A stretch of DNA of 64,000 bases, taken from contig NC_088775.1 of NCBI RefSeq assembly GCF_954871325.1, positions 5,805,561-5,869,560 of the forward strand, given 5' to 3'. This stretch comes from Gordionus sp. m RMFG-2023 (Eukaryota; Nematomorpha; Gordioida; Chordodea; Parachordodidae). The notes below the pieces were generated by a model. The model worked only from the letters and a program-made list of their open reading frames with translations, did not search any database and was not told the DNA's origin. Within the stretch, counting starts at the first letter, position 1. Each line of letters starts with the position of its first letter. A program made the translations under genes and the position numbers. Of the stretch, positions 33,801 through 42,636 are shown one piece after another.

Positions 33801-36161
33801 ACCTAACAAATATTTTGTGGCGAACTCGGTTTAAAAATTCCGGGTCGAGCACGGGCCTAAAAAATGAATATCCAATATTCTTTGTTCCTCCCATCATTAT
33901 GAGGACGCTTGTAACTGTGTAACTGTAGGGTCTCAAGCACAAGAATCTAATTAATAAAACTGGGTTGATTCATTCCTTTCAAGACAGAAGACCCTAAAAA
34001 AGACTTGTACCTTTTCCCAAATACCTTTAAATTAATTGTAATTATAAAAATTTCGAATATTAAATAAGGATTATAATGAGAAATTTTGTAAAATGTCGAA
34101 AATAAAACGTAATTGTTTCAAAATACTATATTTTTTATTTTTCCCATGTAAAAATCTATTTTAAAACATGCGATAGTCAATAAATATAAGTGTATAAACT
34201 TGTTTATAGTCAGGGTGTATAAATAATCGATATGATTGATTTAAGCGATTTCTTATTGAAATTCATTTTTTATTTCAATTAAACATTATAATTATCAAAA
34301 TTTATCACTTACAAATCTCTTTTTGAATATTATTTAAACCTATTTTCGTAATTTAATAAAGGGAAATTATTTAGTGGTTTTTCCTAAGCCTAAGGATTAA
34401 ATTATAATATGAAATTTTTAGTGATCAAATTATTTTATCTTGTATTTGTAATAGTAATATATATCAAATATAACCAGTATTCCTTTTTAAATGTAAATTT
34501 CAAGAATAACAATTTAAATATATATTAAGATATTTATCATTAAAATATTTAAAAAAGAATACTAATTTACCAGATTTCAAGTGTATTTTTAAATTTAGAA
34601 TAATAACATAGCTTGAGTCGATTTTTAAAAACGGCCCGATCAAGGTTTTAGCCATAATAATTTGATGCAAGCCTCGAGATTTTTCTCATAGATGGTAAAA
34701 AGGTTTGGACACCTATTTGCCAAATATCGGGGTTAGTATAATATTATTTTAGTTAAAAATCAACCCAAATCGGGCTTTTTAACAACACTAGGCTAAACAG
34801 ATCATGGCACACCGGAGTTAATTAAAGATTAAGATTATTTCTGTATTCGGCATATACAAGAAGCTCTTTAACATTATTATACTGAACTTTTCTGATTTGG
34901 TTTGATGTTTAACCCTTTCGCGCCCAGCGAGATCATTTGTCATTAAAAATTTTAATCTTAATTTTTATATTTAAAGAAACTAATGGTTGGTACTTAGAGA
35001 TATTAATTTATAAAACAATATTTATTATTTCGTATTTTATCATTAACCTGTCAAAATCATTATTTTATTATATCAAAATGTCAAAATCACTATTTTATTA
35101 TATCAAAGTACAAGTATTTTTTGTTCATGGGATATTCCAAGTGCGAAAGGGTTAATTATTAATACCAGGTGTGCGTGCCAGTGCCTTTTTTAAGAAAATT
35201 TGATTTTTTTTAAAAAACTTTTATTTAAAAAAATTAATAATTTAAATGCACCCTGTTTCCGAATAATCTCTTTTTTAAATAAAAAAAATACAAAATGAAA
35301 TTTATTGCCTCCAAAAAAAAAGAAAATTTATAAATTATTCAATAAAAATGTTTAAAATTTTTCCAGAAACACAATAGAAAATAAGATGCAAAAAAAAAAT
35401 TAGGTTCAAAAATTTTAACTGATTTGTAGTAACAATTTTTAAAATATCTGGGGTGGGGTGTTGCATTTTTATTGATGCGCATTTAAAAGATGAACCTTTA
35501 AGGTTGTAATATGTTATTGGTCACACTATGCCTCTCACATAATTTTTTAACTTGATTTTACATAATATATAAGCTGTAAAGGGCCTAAAGTTGGACCAAT
35601 GTTAGTTTAACATAGAAAAAATTCATAGTAATATTATTATTTTTAAATATAAAAAAAATGGATATCGAAAGTAAATATTTGATTAACATACTTTTTTTTT
35701 TATTACATCAGATGTTATTAACAAGAATGTCATCCAAAGGTATATGCAATATCGATTTTAACCTTATTTTGAGATCCATGATGCGGGATTTGGAGGATTT
35801 TAAAGACGATCCTTTTCAATCCCTAGAAAAATTTGCCGAATCTGACATCTACAGTCAACTACTAGAACTAGTCAAGCATTGTGCCAAGCCACTTTTAGGC
35901 TTAGCTCTTTTTAACATTCACCGTTCGACTATATTTGATATCGCGAATGCCTCTTCCACCTCGCCAACTCTGTCTTCGAGATCGTTAACATACGCCGAAA
36001 ACACTAGTCACGATTTTGCGATGACATTTAAAGAGGACGGACGTGATATGAATGATGGATCTGAACCTTTTACATTTGATAACTCCGTGAAAGATACGGA
36101 AGAGTTTATCGACAAGGAAGAGGAAGCGCCATTTGTTTTTGATATCATCAATATTGAATGA
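15821..36161 (+). CDS. long gene of at least 14 exons, unknown protein of ~1,260 residues
   Basis: Exons: 15821-15990, 18538-18868, 19009-19060 (less sure), 19336-19685, 20219-20251, 20359-20542, 28171-28390, 29126-29217, 29589-30208, 31594-31898, 32032-32242, 32316-32760, 33384-33706, 35712-36161. All junction phases agree and the total is 1,262 codons including the TGA. Donors are mostly gta- and acceptors ttag, acag or aag. The first exon has an ATG at 15839 but may be internal. The protein is soluble, with acidic Ser/Asp-rich linkers (HGNEDSDDDMR; a DDDDAS stretch) between long helical blocks (IIPYLVAKLKALTILIRD; DIYSQLLELVKHC). The C-terminus is acidic (EEFIDKEEEAPFVFD). This pattern suggests a helical-repeat scaffold, perhaps nuclear, but I recognise no family and see no catalytic motif. 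Introns hold most of the transposons here; the 7.6-kb intron 20543-28170 may hide another exon. Codons with CG are commoner than in the neighbouring genes. Confidence 0.8.
15991..16424. other. intron sequence, nothing recognised
   Basis: Intron of the long gene. The motif tcgataattgtttattt near 16387 recurs at about 18008, just outside the other side of the gag-derived inverted repeat, so it may be part of that repeat's margins. Confidence 0.3.
16425..17935. repeat. gag-derived inverted repeat (retroelement fossil)
   Basis: Two facing copies of the same coding-like segment: about 16425-16772 on the minus strand and 17553-17935 on the plus strand. Both encode a peptide with INGMSRCSNN and EGLISEF. 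The minus-strand copy also keeps a CCHC zinc-knuckle motif (CFNCGGRGHKA), typical of retroelement Gag proteins. A family A MITE sits between the arms. No reverse transcriptase is seen. It is a broken fragment. Family (LTR element or LINE ORF1) not determined. Confidence 0.65.
16773..17552. mobile_element. hAT-type MITE, family A (second copy)
   Basis: Starts cagggattaggttcgg and ends ggttcggtttggatccctg, with GGTTCGG motifs repeated inside both ends. Flanks tgtcaag / tgtcaaa are a probable 7-8-bp target duplication. It is inserted between the arms of the gag-derived inverted repeat, so it is younger than that structure. Confidence 0.8.
20668..20853. mobile_element. MITE, family B (internally deleted copy)
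   Basis: Begins caatgacgtataaaaatac and ends aatataatgtcattg, with the family's internal 'actactattaaattgataac' phrase. About 150 bp shorter than the other two copies. Flanks gactata / gaccata are near-identical. Confidence 0.75.
20854..21910. repeat. intron sequence with a short tandem array
   Basis: Intron of the long gene. At 21716-21805 the unit tatcagatgatatgcaattt is repeated three to four times with small changes. Otherwise AT-rich and without recognisable content. Confidence 0.6.
23517..23843 (+). repeat. 5' LTR
   Basis: Starts TGTTGTAAATATTT at the break in the LINE and runs to about gtaattaagaaat, just before the primer-site-like tggtgcc. The match to 26216-26533 is continuous along its length. 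Confidence 0.85.
23880..24205 (+). repeat. degenerate tandem array in the LTR element leader
   Basis: About seven or eight loosely repeated units of roughly 40 bp, each with a form of aaagcgaataaagcgct followed by a short A/T spacer such as caaatattgttaaa. It sits between the primer-site-like sequence and the Gag-like frame, where LTR elements carry their untranslated leader. Confidence 0.7.
24627..25085 (+). CDS. Gag-like zinc-knuckle frame of the LTR element
   Basis: Part of the element's internal region, treated as a retroelement fossil. Three successive CCHC knuckles are visible: CYNCGKQGHMVRDC, CFECGKYGHIAPYC and CAGCGRLGHNREEC. An Arg/Gly-rich stretch precedes them. Such knuckles bind the element's RNA in Gag nucleocapsid regions. 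Further Gag-like sequence, including another knuckle-like stretch, lies at about 25420-25870. Confidence 0.75.
   Translation: MIKGWTDSSLGELNINDRIDNMQKRDRYRGSRYNNQLGPYRWSRENSQGRRMEIRPGFNPRGRENLNCYNCGKQGHMVRDCQETKCFECGKYGHIAPYCPGKRDKLRCAGCGRLGHNREECNVANFNTSGGFPQRDMAQIAPNVRILESGKN
25133..25855. repeat. inverted repeat inside the LTR element
   Basis: Two ~120-bp arms (about 25135-25256 and 25720-25838) are inverse copies. Landmarks in both: ttttccgcccttgtcaccgc and cacttcatccc-like 'ctaccactttcatcccttgc'. The right arm lies within Gag-like sequence and is probably the original; the left arm looks like an inverted duplicate of it. Confidence 0.8.
26216..26533 (+). repeat. 3' LTR
   Basis: Copy of 23517-23843, preceded by a G-rich purine tract. 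It is followed by short repeated gtacttaagaa units, then actaag and the continuation of the LINE reading frame. Confidence 0.85.
26700..28170. other. intron sequence, no gene supported
   Basis: Presumably includes the LINE 3' untranslated region at its left. A perfect 33-bp tandem duplication (atgtacattcataatcttta unit) is at about 27269-27330. Near 27425-27480 the minus strand encodes a Cys/Arg-rich snippet (PTVYYRCRRRYCKGG) before a gtaagt donor. It resembles the N-terminal finger of some transposases but is too short to call. Confidence 0.4.
30209..31593. other. intron sequence around the mariner MITE
   Basis: AT-rich intron of the long gene. A pyrimidine-rich duplicated phrase (aacaagttttcactctttt and aacaagttttcgctcttttt) lies at 30635-30700. 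No exon supported here; an open stretch at 31198-31413 has no coding signature. Confidence 0.4.
30893..31109. mobile_element. mariner/Tc1-type MITE
   Basis: A 217-bp element with near-perfect ~40-bp inverted ends starting CAGTGTTGTGATGATTTAAT and flanked by TA on both sides, the Tc1/mariner target duplication. The interior is AT-rich and non-coding. It lies in an intron of the long gene. Confidence 0.85.
33707..34610. other. intron sequence with a GC-rich repeat end
   Basis: Intron of the long gene. A GC-rich patch at 33755-33860 (ggcccgggcttgg; ccgggtcgagcacgggcc) looks like fused ends of a degenerate GC-tipped repeat of the family G kind. The rest is AT-rich with nothing recognised. Confidence 0.35.
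34611..34790. repeat. palindromic MITE, family C
   Basis: Left half gagtcgatttttaaaaacgg, right half aaatcgggctttttaacaac, inverse to each other. The internal phrase 'aggtttggacacctatttgcc' matches the copy at 60571. Right terminus caacacta. Confidence 0.65.
34913..35151. mobile_element. piggyBac-type MITE
   Basis: A 239-bp element with ends ccctttcgcgcc and gtgcgaaaggg, flanked on both sides by TTAA, the piggyBac target. Its left ~170 bp match the inverse of the right end of the piggyBac element at 37114-38795, and its right end (ttgttcatgggatattcc) matches the inverse of that element's left end. It is therefore an internal-deletion derivative of the same family. It lies in the last intron of the long gene. 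Confidence 0.95.
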
Positions 36162-37113
36162 CAATATAATCTTTTTCATTTGTTAAAAATTGTTGAGAGG
36201 ATGGTAGTTATGTGATTTTTGCAAATCATAGAATATATTTCAAATGAAGTTTATTTATAAAAAATAATTTAATATAATTTGAAAGATTAATTGTAATATA
36301 AAATAAAATAAAAAACTTTTTGATAATAATATTTTTTGTAAATTATATAAAATAATGTATAAAAAAAGATTATAAGCTGTGTTCGATATCCCCTATCTTT
36401 ATATTTACATTAGTTTTTTCCCCCTTTTTTTATATAATGAGGTCCATGTAAGTTGGTCCCAAAATTAGATTGCGCATAGTGCAGCTTAATCGGAACCTTT
36501 TATGGCTTTCATTTTATATTCAAATAATGTATTTTAAATAGAATCCGCGTATCAATATAGCTTAATAAGATGAAAGAACAAGCAATAAGGTTTGTAATAA
36601 ATTTACGTAAAGAACTATAAATTAAAAGATTTTTTGAGGATATAAGTAGGACATATATAATTATGATTCTTATAAATAGAGCAATAACTCTACCTAATTT
36701 ATTTGGTACACTCCGTAGGATGCCATAAGCAAAAAGAAAATATCACTCTGGTATAATATGCGGAGGAGTGGATAAAGGGTTAGCTTCAATAAAATTGACT
36801 ACGTCTGTAAACACATCAGGACAAAAAATAAAAATAGAGGTAACATAAAACCAAAAATATCTTTATACGAAAAAGTTTGGTGAAATGGAATTTTAAAAGC
36901 AGAAGAAGGGATACCGAGAGGATTGTTGCTACCTTTTAAATGTAATAAAATTAAATGTGCTATTATTAATACTAATAAAATAAAATGTAAGAAAAGAATC
37001 GAATGTAGGGTCTCCTACAAAAAATATTATTTTCTCATATTAAATTTTTTTTTTAAATATATATACAAAACGAAAAGCGGTCAATTTTTAAGAAGTATTT
37101 TTTTTTTAATTAG
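36162..37113. other. gene-free stretch after the long gene
   Basis: 3' flank of the long gene. The sequence right after the TGA is AT-rich, with aataaaataaaa near 36300, a possible polyadenylation region. No other gene supported. Confidence 0.4.
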
Positions 37114-38795
37114 CCCTTTCGCGCTCGAAATATTTCCCATGAACAAAAATTTTTTTTTTAAACTGAGTTAAACAAGACACAAATAACACATTTTCAACGT
37201 TCTTTATTTAAAAAAGTATATATATATATAATTAAGAAATGTTACCAATTGTCATCATTGGGATATTCATATGTAAAAAAACATACAATTTATTTTGAAT
37301 GATAAGAAATAAAACAATTGTTTATTTAAATATAAAGATATTTTACATTTTATACATTCAAATCTTGAATAACCATTTATGCAGTTCTTGCATCTTTGTC
37401 TGCTAGCCGCCGATGGATGTTTTATTTAATCTAATCTCTGTGAATGAAAGAAAACTATTCAATTTCCTTCTTTTTTTCAATCTTCAAAGTAGGTTTACCT
37501 TTTTTTTCACCATTTTCCTTTCCAACCATCATCAATCCTCTAGCTATCGGAGCTTTAAATACCAAAGAGATGCATGTTTACTATTTTTCTATGTAGCATC
37601 TATAGAGCAACCATGAATTTACTACAACAGGAATCTAATAAATGAAAAAAAACTCGCATATAAAAATGCTTCCATTTTATGTCAGTTCTGTAGAGTTCAT
37701 TTAACATATGGAGATCCACCCCGCCCATACCACCGTTATAGTCTTGAATTGTGGCCGGAATTTCAACATTGAGAATCAGATACCGACCATCTTGTTCTTG
37801 ATATTGGATTTATTCCCATAAATGATGATATGGTGATAATCGATTTGTTATAAACCATTTGCAAATTATAATATTATTATTAGAATCTTATAATCAGGGG
37901 GGACCCTCTTCCTTTTTTCTTTAGGATTCTATCATACAAGTGGCATCCCGATAATCGATTAGATATAAGGGTCCCCGACATGATAAAGCCATTATCTTTG
38001 AGAACAACTGCTAAATTATACTAAGAAAAAAAGTTATCCATGTAATTTTAATGATTTTTTTGTGGGGGAACAGTTTCTAATAGTTGTATAACGATATTTC
38101 CACTAATTCCCTTCAAAGTTTTTTTTTTTATATTTGTGGAAAATATGTTTCGAAGTCATATCATTCCAGATGATCCACATAAAGCGAAAATTTTAATTCC
38201 CCATTTATGCGGTTTTGAGCTAATATATTGTTTAAATCCATCTCCCTCTGGTATATATGTTGAGGTCATCTAAAAATTATTTATAAAAAGTATAATAAAA
38301 AAAATTTCCCACTTTTTTAACTTTTTGCAAATACTATAGTGGCTTTCTAAATGGAAAATAACCTATATTCATTTCTTACTGTATCATATTTTTAATATTT
38401 AATTTTAAAAAATTTATAGGAAAAATTACAATATAAAATCCCAATGTTACCAATTTTGATTTCCTTCAAATAATCATGTAAATAATAGTTATTGTTAAAT
38501 TTTTTTTTACTAAATATGAAATACTAGTAATAATCTATTATAAAAACATTATATACCTTTTATTTATATAGAATGGTTTTCGATGTAAAAGTGTAAACAT
38601 TTTGGCGCGTAAAATACCAACTTTGAACTTGTATTTTGATATAATAAAATTATGATTTTGACAGATTAATGATAAAATATGAAATAATAAATATTGTTTT
38701 GTAAATTCATACGTCTAAGTAGCAACCATTAGTTTTTTAAATATAAAAATTAATTGATTAAAAATTTTGATGACATCTCGCTGGGCGCGAAAGGG
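37114..38795 (-). mobile_element. piggyBac DNA transposon, decayed but with both ends
   Basis: A 1,682-bp element. Left end ccctttcgcgctcgaaata, right end gctgggcgcgaaaggg, flanked by ttag on both sides (a variant of the TTAA target). The minus strand between about 38285 and 37390 encodes a broken transposase: FKQYISSKPHKWGIKIFALC, then YMDNFFS, SGTLISNRLSGCHLYDR, then DYNGGMGGVDLH followed by YRTDIKWKHFYMRVFFHLL, and a C-terminal Cys-rich remnant RQRCKNC. The catalytic Asp of MGGVD is present, as is that of MDNFF. Several stops and frame changes make it inactive. Confidence 0.95.
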
Positions 38796-39855
38796 TTAGG
38801 GCATTAAATGATTTTGTCACTATCACTATTTTTTTTTAATATTAATTAAACGACATTCGGAACATCCTTTAAAGATAAAGCGCACTTAGTTATTTCCGGT
38901 TTAATTTTATAAATATGGTAATTTATAATTTGTTCAAATAAAAAACATTTGCATTAGGCTCGAGTATAAAAAAAAATTGGGCTGAACCTTAGTGTCGAAA
39001 TTATTTCTATTTTCTTTAAAGTTAATTTTTAAATAAATATTTAGAGATATTTGTCATCGCCTGGATTTAAAAATTTTTTAATTCTACCCTGGATTTTTTT
39101 TACCCTAGCTTGGATTTTTACCTTCGATCATTGAAATGGGGAATCAAATTGAGCCAAAAAAATATTTGAACTGATTAATTTTTATAACGAAGATTATTTT
39201 ATCATTAATGAATTATAAATATATGCAAAAAAAAATTATTGGCTGAGTGATATCAAGTGAAGAGTTGACGTTTGATTCCTAAAGGTTTTTAAGACCTATT
39301 TATCTAGCCAATATAAGCTAGATATTTGTACTAAGTGGTAGTATTATATTAAATATGGGTCAGGGTATATCCCTGTTAAATATTTTTGAGTCTGGCTTGT
39401 CCTGAATTCTATATTTATATTGCCCAAATTTCTATTTTGAACCCGGCCTAAATTTTTAATTTAAATTATATGTTAAACATTTTAATGAATATAAAAATTC
39501 CTACTTAAAATCACCTTATAACGTGTAAATTCTAATTTTTATTTTAGAAAATATCATTTTTTTGAATTATACTTCAAGTGATTTAAGGATATGTCAATCT
39601 ACAACATTATTAGTATGCTACATGATGGAAATAAATTAACTATTACGCCAACAATTTTTCTTATATTAAATAGTTATTTATAAAATGCAATACTAACATT
39701 TCTTTAACACCTCTATCGAGCGCCGATTCTGTGAGGTTATGTTATATTATAGAAATTGATAAATTAATATATTATATATTTTGGTTAATAAATAGTATAT
39801 GTTTATAATGTAACGCGCATTCATTAATAACTTATTCAAATTATATTTTAATTTT
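38796..39855. other. gene-free stretch
   Basis: No exon supported. Patches with gggctgaacc (38980), a phrase about ggatttttaccc (39060-39120) and 'gtcaggg...ccctg' (39360-39385) look like eroded ends of GC-tipped repeats. Confidence 0.35.
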
Positions 39856-42165
39856 AGTTATACTTTTATTTTATAACTTAACCTTTTTAATATTATATTC
39901 TAATTTTAGTTTGTAAAAGTATATAAATAGTATATTGAAAAAGTAAATAAATGAACATCTTAATACATTCTTTATTTTAGTGTTCCGAGGACTTCTTTCT
40001 TTCTTCATCGAGGACGTCTTTCTTTCTTCAAGGTGCCCGGCTCTGGGTGGTGGACTTGAATGAGATGACCAAGAACCAAAAAAATTCCCTAGCACTTTCT
40101 TTCACGCTAAAAGCTTCTTTCTTTATGGTGCACCAGCTCTGGGTGTTGGACTGGAATATGATAACCAGCACCTAACCTAATGTGACAACCTAGAAAGAAC
40201 TGATATGGAAGTTGGGCGATAGGCTATGAATTCTATATAGTGAGACCAATGATGATTTACTAATAATTCTAAAATCCATGAAAAAAGAAAAGTTATTATA
40301 AATTAAAATTATATGCCGAGATTATGTTATAAATTAACTTATTAAAATAACTTAAATGTAAATCAATCATAATGTACATATTTGAATACATAAAAAGCCT
40401 TAAAAAATATTTACTTAGTAATGAATTAACAGTTGAATTTCTTAGTGAAATGCCTATTGATATTTTTCATATTTTTGATTTCTTGAATTATGACCAATTG
40501 TGGTAATTAACTGAATTACCTAAAGATGAATTCTTAGATACAATAAAAAAATATTTACTTAATAATGAATTAACAATTGAATTTCTTAGTGAAATGCCTA
40601 TTGATATTTTTCATATTTTTGATGACCAATTGTGGAAATTAACTGAATTACCTAAAGATGAATTCTTAGATATAATTAAAAATATTACAAAGTTAAACTA
40701 TTAAAAATCCTAAACAAGAAGATAAAACTATAATTTTAAGTTGTAATTGAAACATATGAATTAAAAGATAAAAATCATATGATGGATTTAAAAAATTATA
40801 AAATTAATATAACTCTTATTAAAGAAGACTCCATATTTATTTATTAAAAATATTTCATATTTATTCATTCTAAATATCCCAAAAGACATCTAAAGAAAGC
40901 TCCCATTGTTCCCTCACCAACCCACGTGATGATCCTGTCCTTTTTCTCCACCAAGGAAAACTTAATTCCCCTGTCAGAAAATAACTGACATTTGATGTAT
41001 TATATTAAATTTATTTCTTCTTTTTTTCAACAGCGAAACACTTATAAGTAATACTTAATGTGATAAAAAGTTTTTAAATTTAAAGCTTTGAAGACAAGAG
41101 GTTATGTAAAAACTAAATATCCTCATTTTAGAAAAATATTTAAAGGTGTATGAGGAGATCATTTTCTAAAATTAAGAATTATTATTTTAAAAAAACACTT
41201 TTTGAATTTTTACTAGGGTATGAAATTTAAATATTTTTTTTAAAGAGAGGGAAATGTGCATAATATTTGCATAAATATTAATATATAAATAAAAATAAAT
41301 TTAAACACTAAAACGCGAAAAAATAAATTGGACACTAAAACGCGAAAAATTAAAACGCTAAAAATATTATATAACAATCTTATTGATTTATCATTCTTCA
41401 TTTATTCTTATATCCAACTTGATGAATTATTATTTCTAATTATATTTGACAAACTGATGATTAGGGAAGGTCAAATGTCAGGTCCTATCGGTCTTAGACA
41501 GGGACCGGACCGGACTGATTGTCGGACTGATCTTTTTTGAGGACCGTGCTTCGGATTGATTTTTTATCTTTTACGGGCCGGACCGGTCTTTTATTATAAT
41601 TTAAGTTTGCTTTACTATTCAATTAATATGATTTTTTGTCTATTTTATTTTATGATATTTTTCTAGATGAGTTATTTTAGATTTTGTTGATTTTCATTTT
41701 ACAATATGAAAACCATAAGTTTGTCCAATAAACATTTTACTTATAATCACAATAAAAAAAATATAGAGTATGTGTTCACTGCAGTACCAAATTTAATGTA
41801 TCGTCAGCAACAAGTAACAAAATAATTGTTTATAATTTTTTAAGCAATAAATTAATCAAAATAAGCAGTTTTATTATAAAAATATTTTGGTTATTATTTA
41901 TATAGTTCTATTTTTTCTAAGAAAATATCTGAATAATTCATTGTCAAAATAACTTAACCTTATTCTTAATAAAAAAATTAGGTACCTTAAGCAGACATCT
42001 GATATTTATTATAGTTATACTTTTATTTTATAACTTAACCTTTTTAATATTATATTCTAATTTAGTTTGTAAAAAGTGTATAACATGTAGATTGAAAAAG
42101 TAAATAATTTAACATTTTAATACATTCTATATTTTAGTGTTCCGAGGACTTCTTTCTTTCTTCGG
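39856..42165. repeat. block bounded by ~150-bp direct repeats
   Basis: The sequence from agttatacttttattttata to gaggacttctttctttcttc occurs at about 39857-39996 and again at about 42014-42161, in the same orientation about 2.16 kb apart. Inside the block are a 45-bp imperfect duplication (ggctctgggtggtggact, 40021-40190), the duplicated coding-like unit at 40372-40704, and a GC-rich repeat end at 41480-41590 (gggaccggaccggactg). It may be a segmental duplication or an old element with terminal repeats. No recognisable transposon protein. Confidence 0.6.
40372..40704 (+). pseudogene. duplicated coding-like unit, F-box-like in appearance
   Basis: From an ATG at 40372 the frame reads MYIFEYIKSLKKYLL and then two tandem ~45-residue units: NELTVEFLSEMPIDIFHIFD, LNYDQLW and LTELPKDEFLD, repeated with few changes, ending TKLNY and a stop. 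One in-frame TAA between the units interrupts it. 'MPIDIFHIFDFLNYDQLWKL' has the hydrophobic spacing of an F-box (LP-x-E-x3-I-x2-YL), but the match is weak. It is probably a fragment or a decaying copy of a repeat protein gene. Confidence 0.45.
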
Positions 42166-42636
42166 GTTAAAAGTGTTTTTTAGTTATATGAGGGCATTCC
42201 TCCTTCATTCATATAATTGAAAATATTTTATTTGTATTCAAAAACAAATTAGTATTTATATTATTTTGAAAATATGTTATATAATATTTAGTTATATTTT
42301 ATTATAAATGTATAAAATTTTTCCAATATTAAAAAAAAATATTTGAAATGCAACGAAGAGAAAAATTTCTTTTATCAGGATCTGAAGAACCTTTTTAATA
42401 TTTTCATCGGTATCGATTAAATCTTCTAAATGTTTTAGATGTGAATGGTAATGTTTTTATTACCATTCATTAGTATTAAATTAAAAAGAAAAGATAAAAA
42501 TAACAATAAATAATTTATTTTAAAAATATATAGAATAAAAGGGTAATTTATTAGACATTATTCCGATGTAATAAATTGATACCTGTCAAACTTATGTCAA
42601 TTTACGATTTTTAGCAAACCTTTAAATTTCATTTAA
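42166..42636. other. upstream flank of the mS34 gene
   Basis: AT-rich DNA immediately 5' of the mS34 start codon. It must hold the promoter, but no core element can be singled out. A short open stretch near 42347-42400 is not convincing. Confidence 0.35.

Noticed and set aside
42347-42440. An extra 5' exon for mS34
   Set aside because: The frame has stops, and the protein beginning at 42637 already has the N-terminus expected for short invertebrate mS34.
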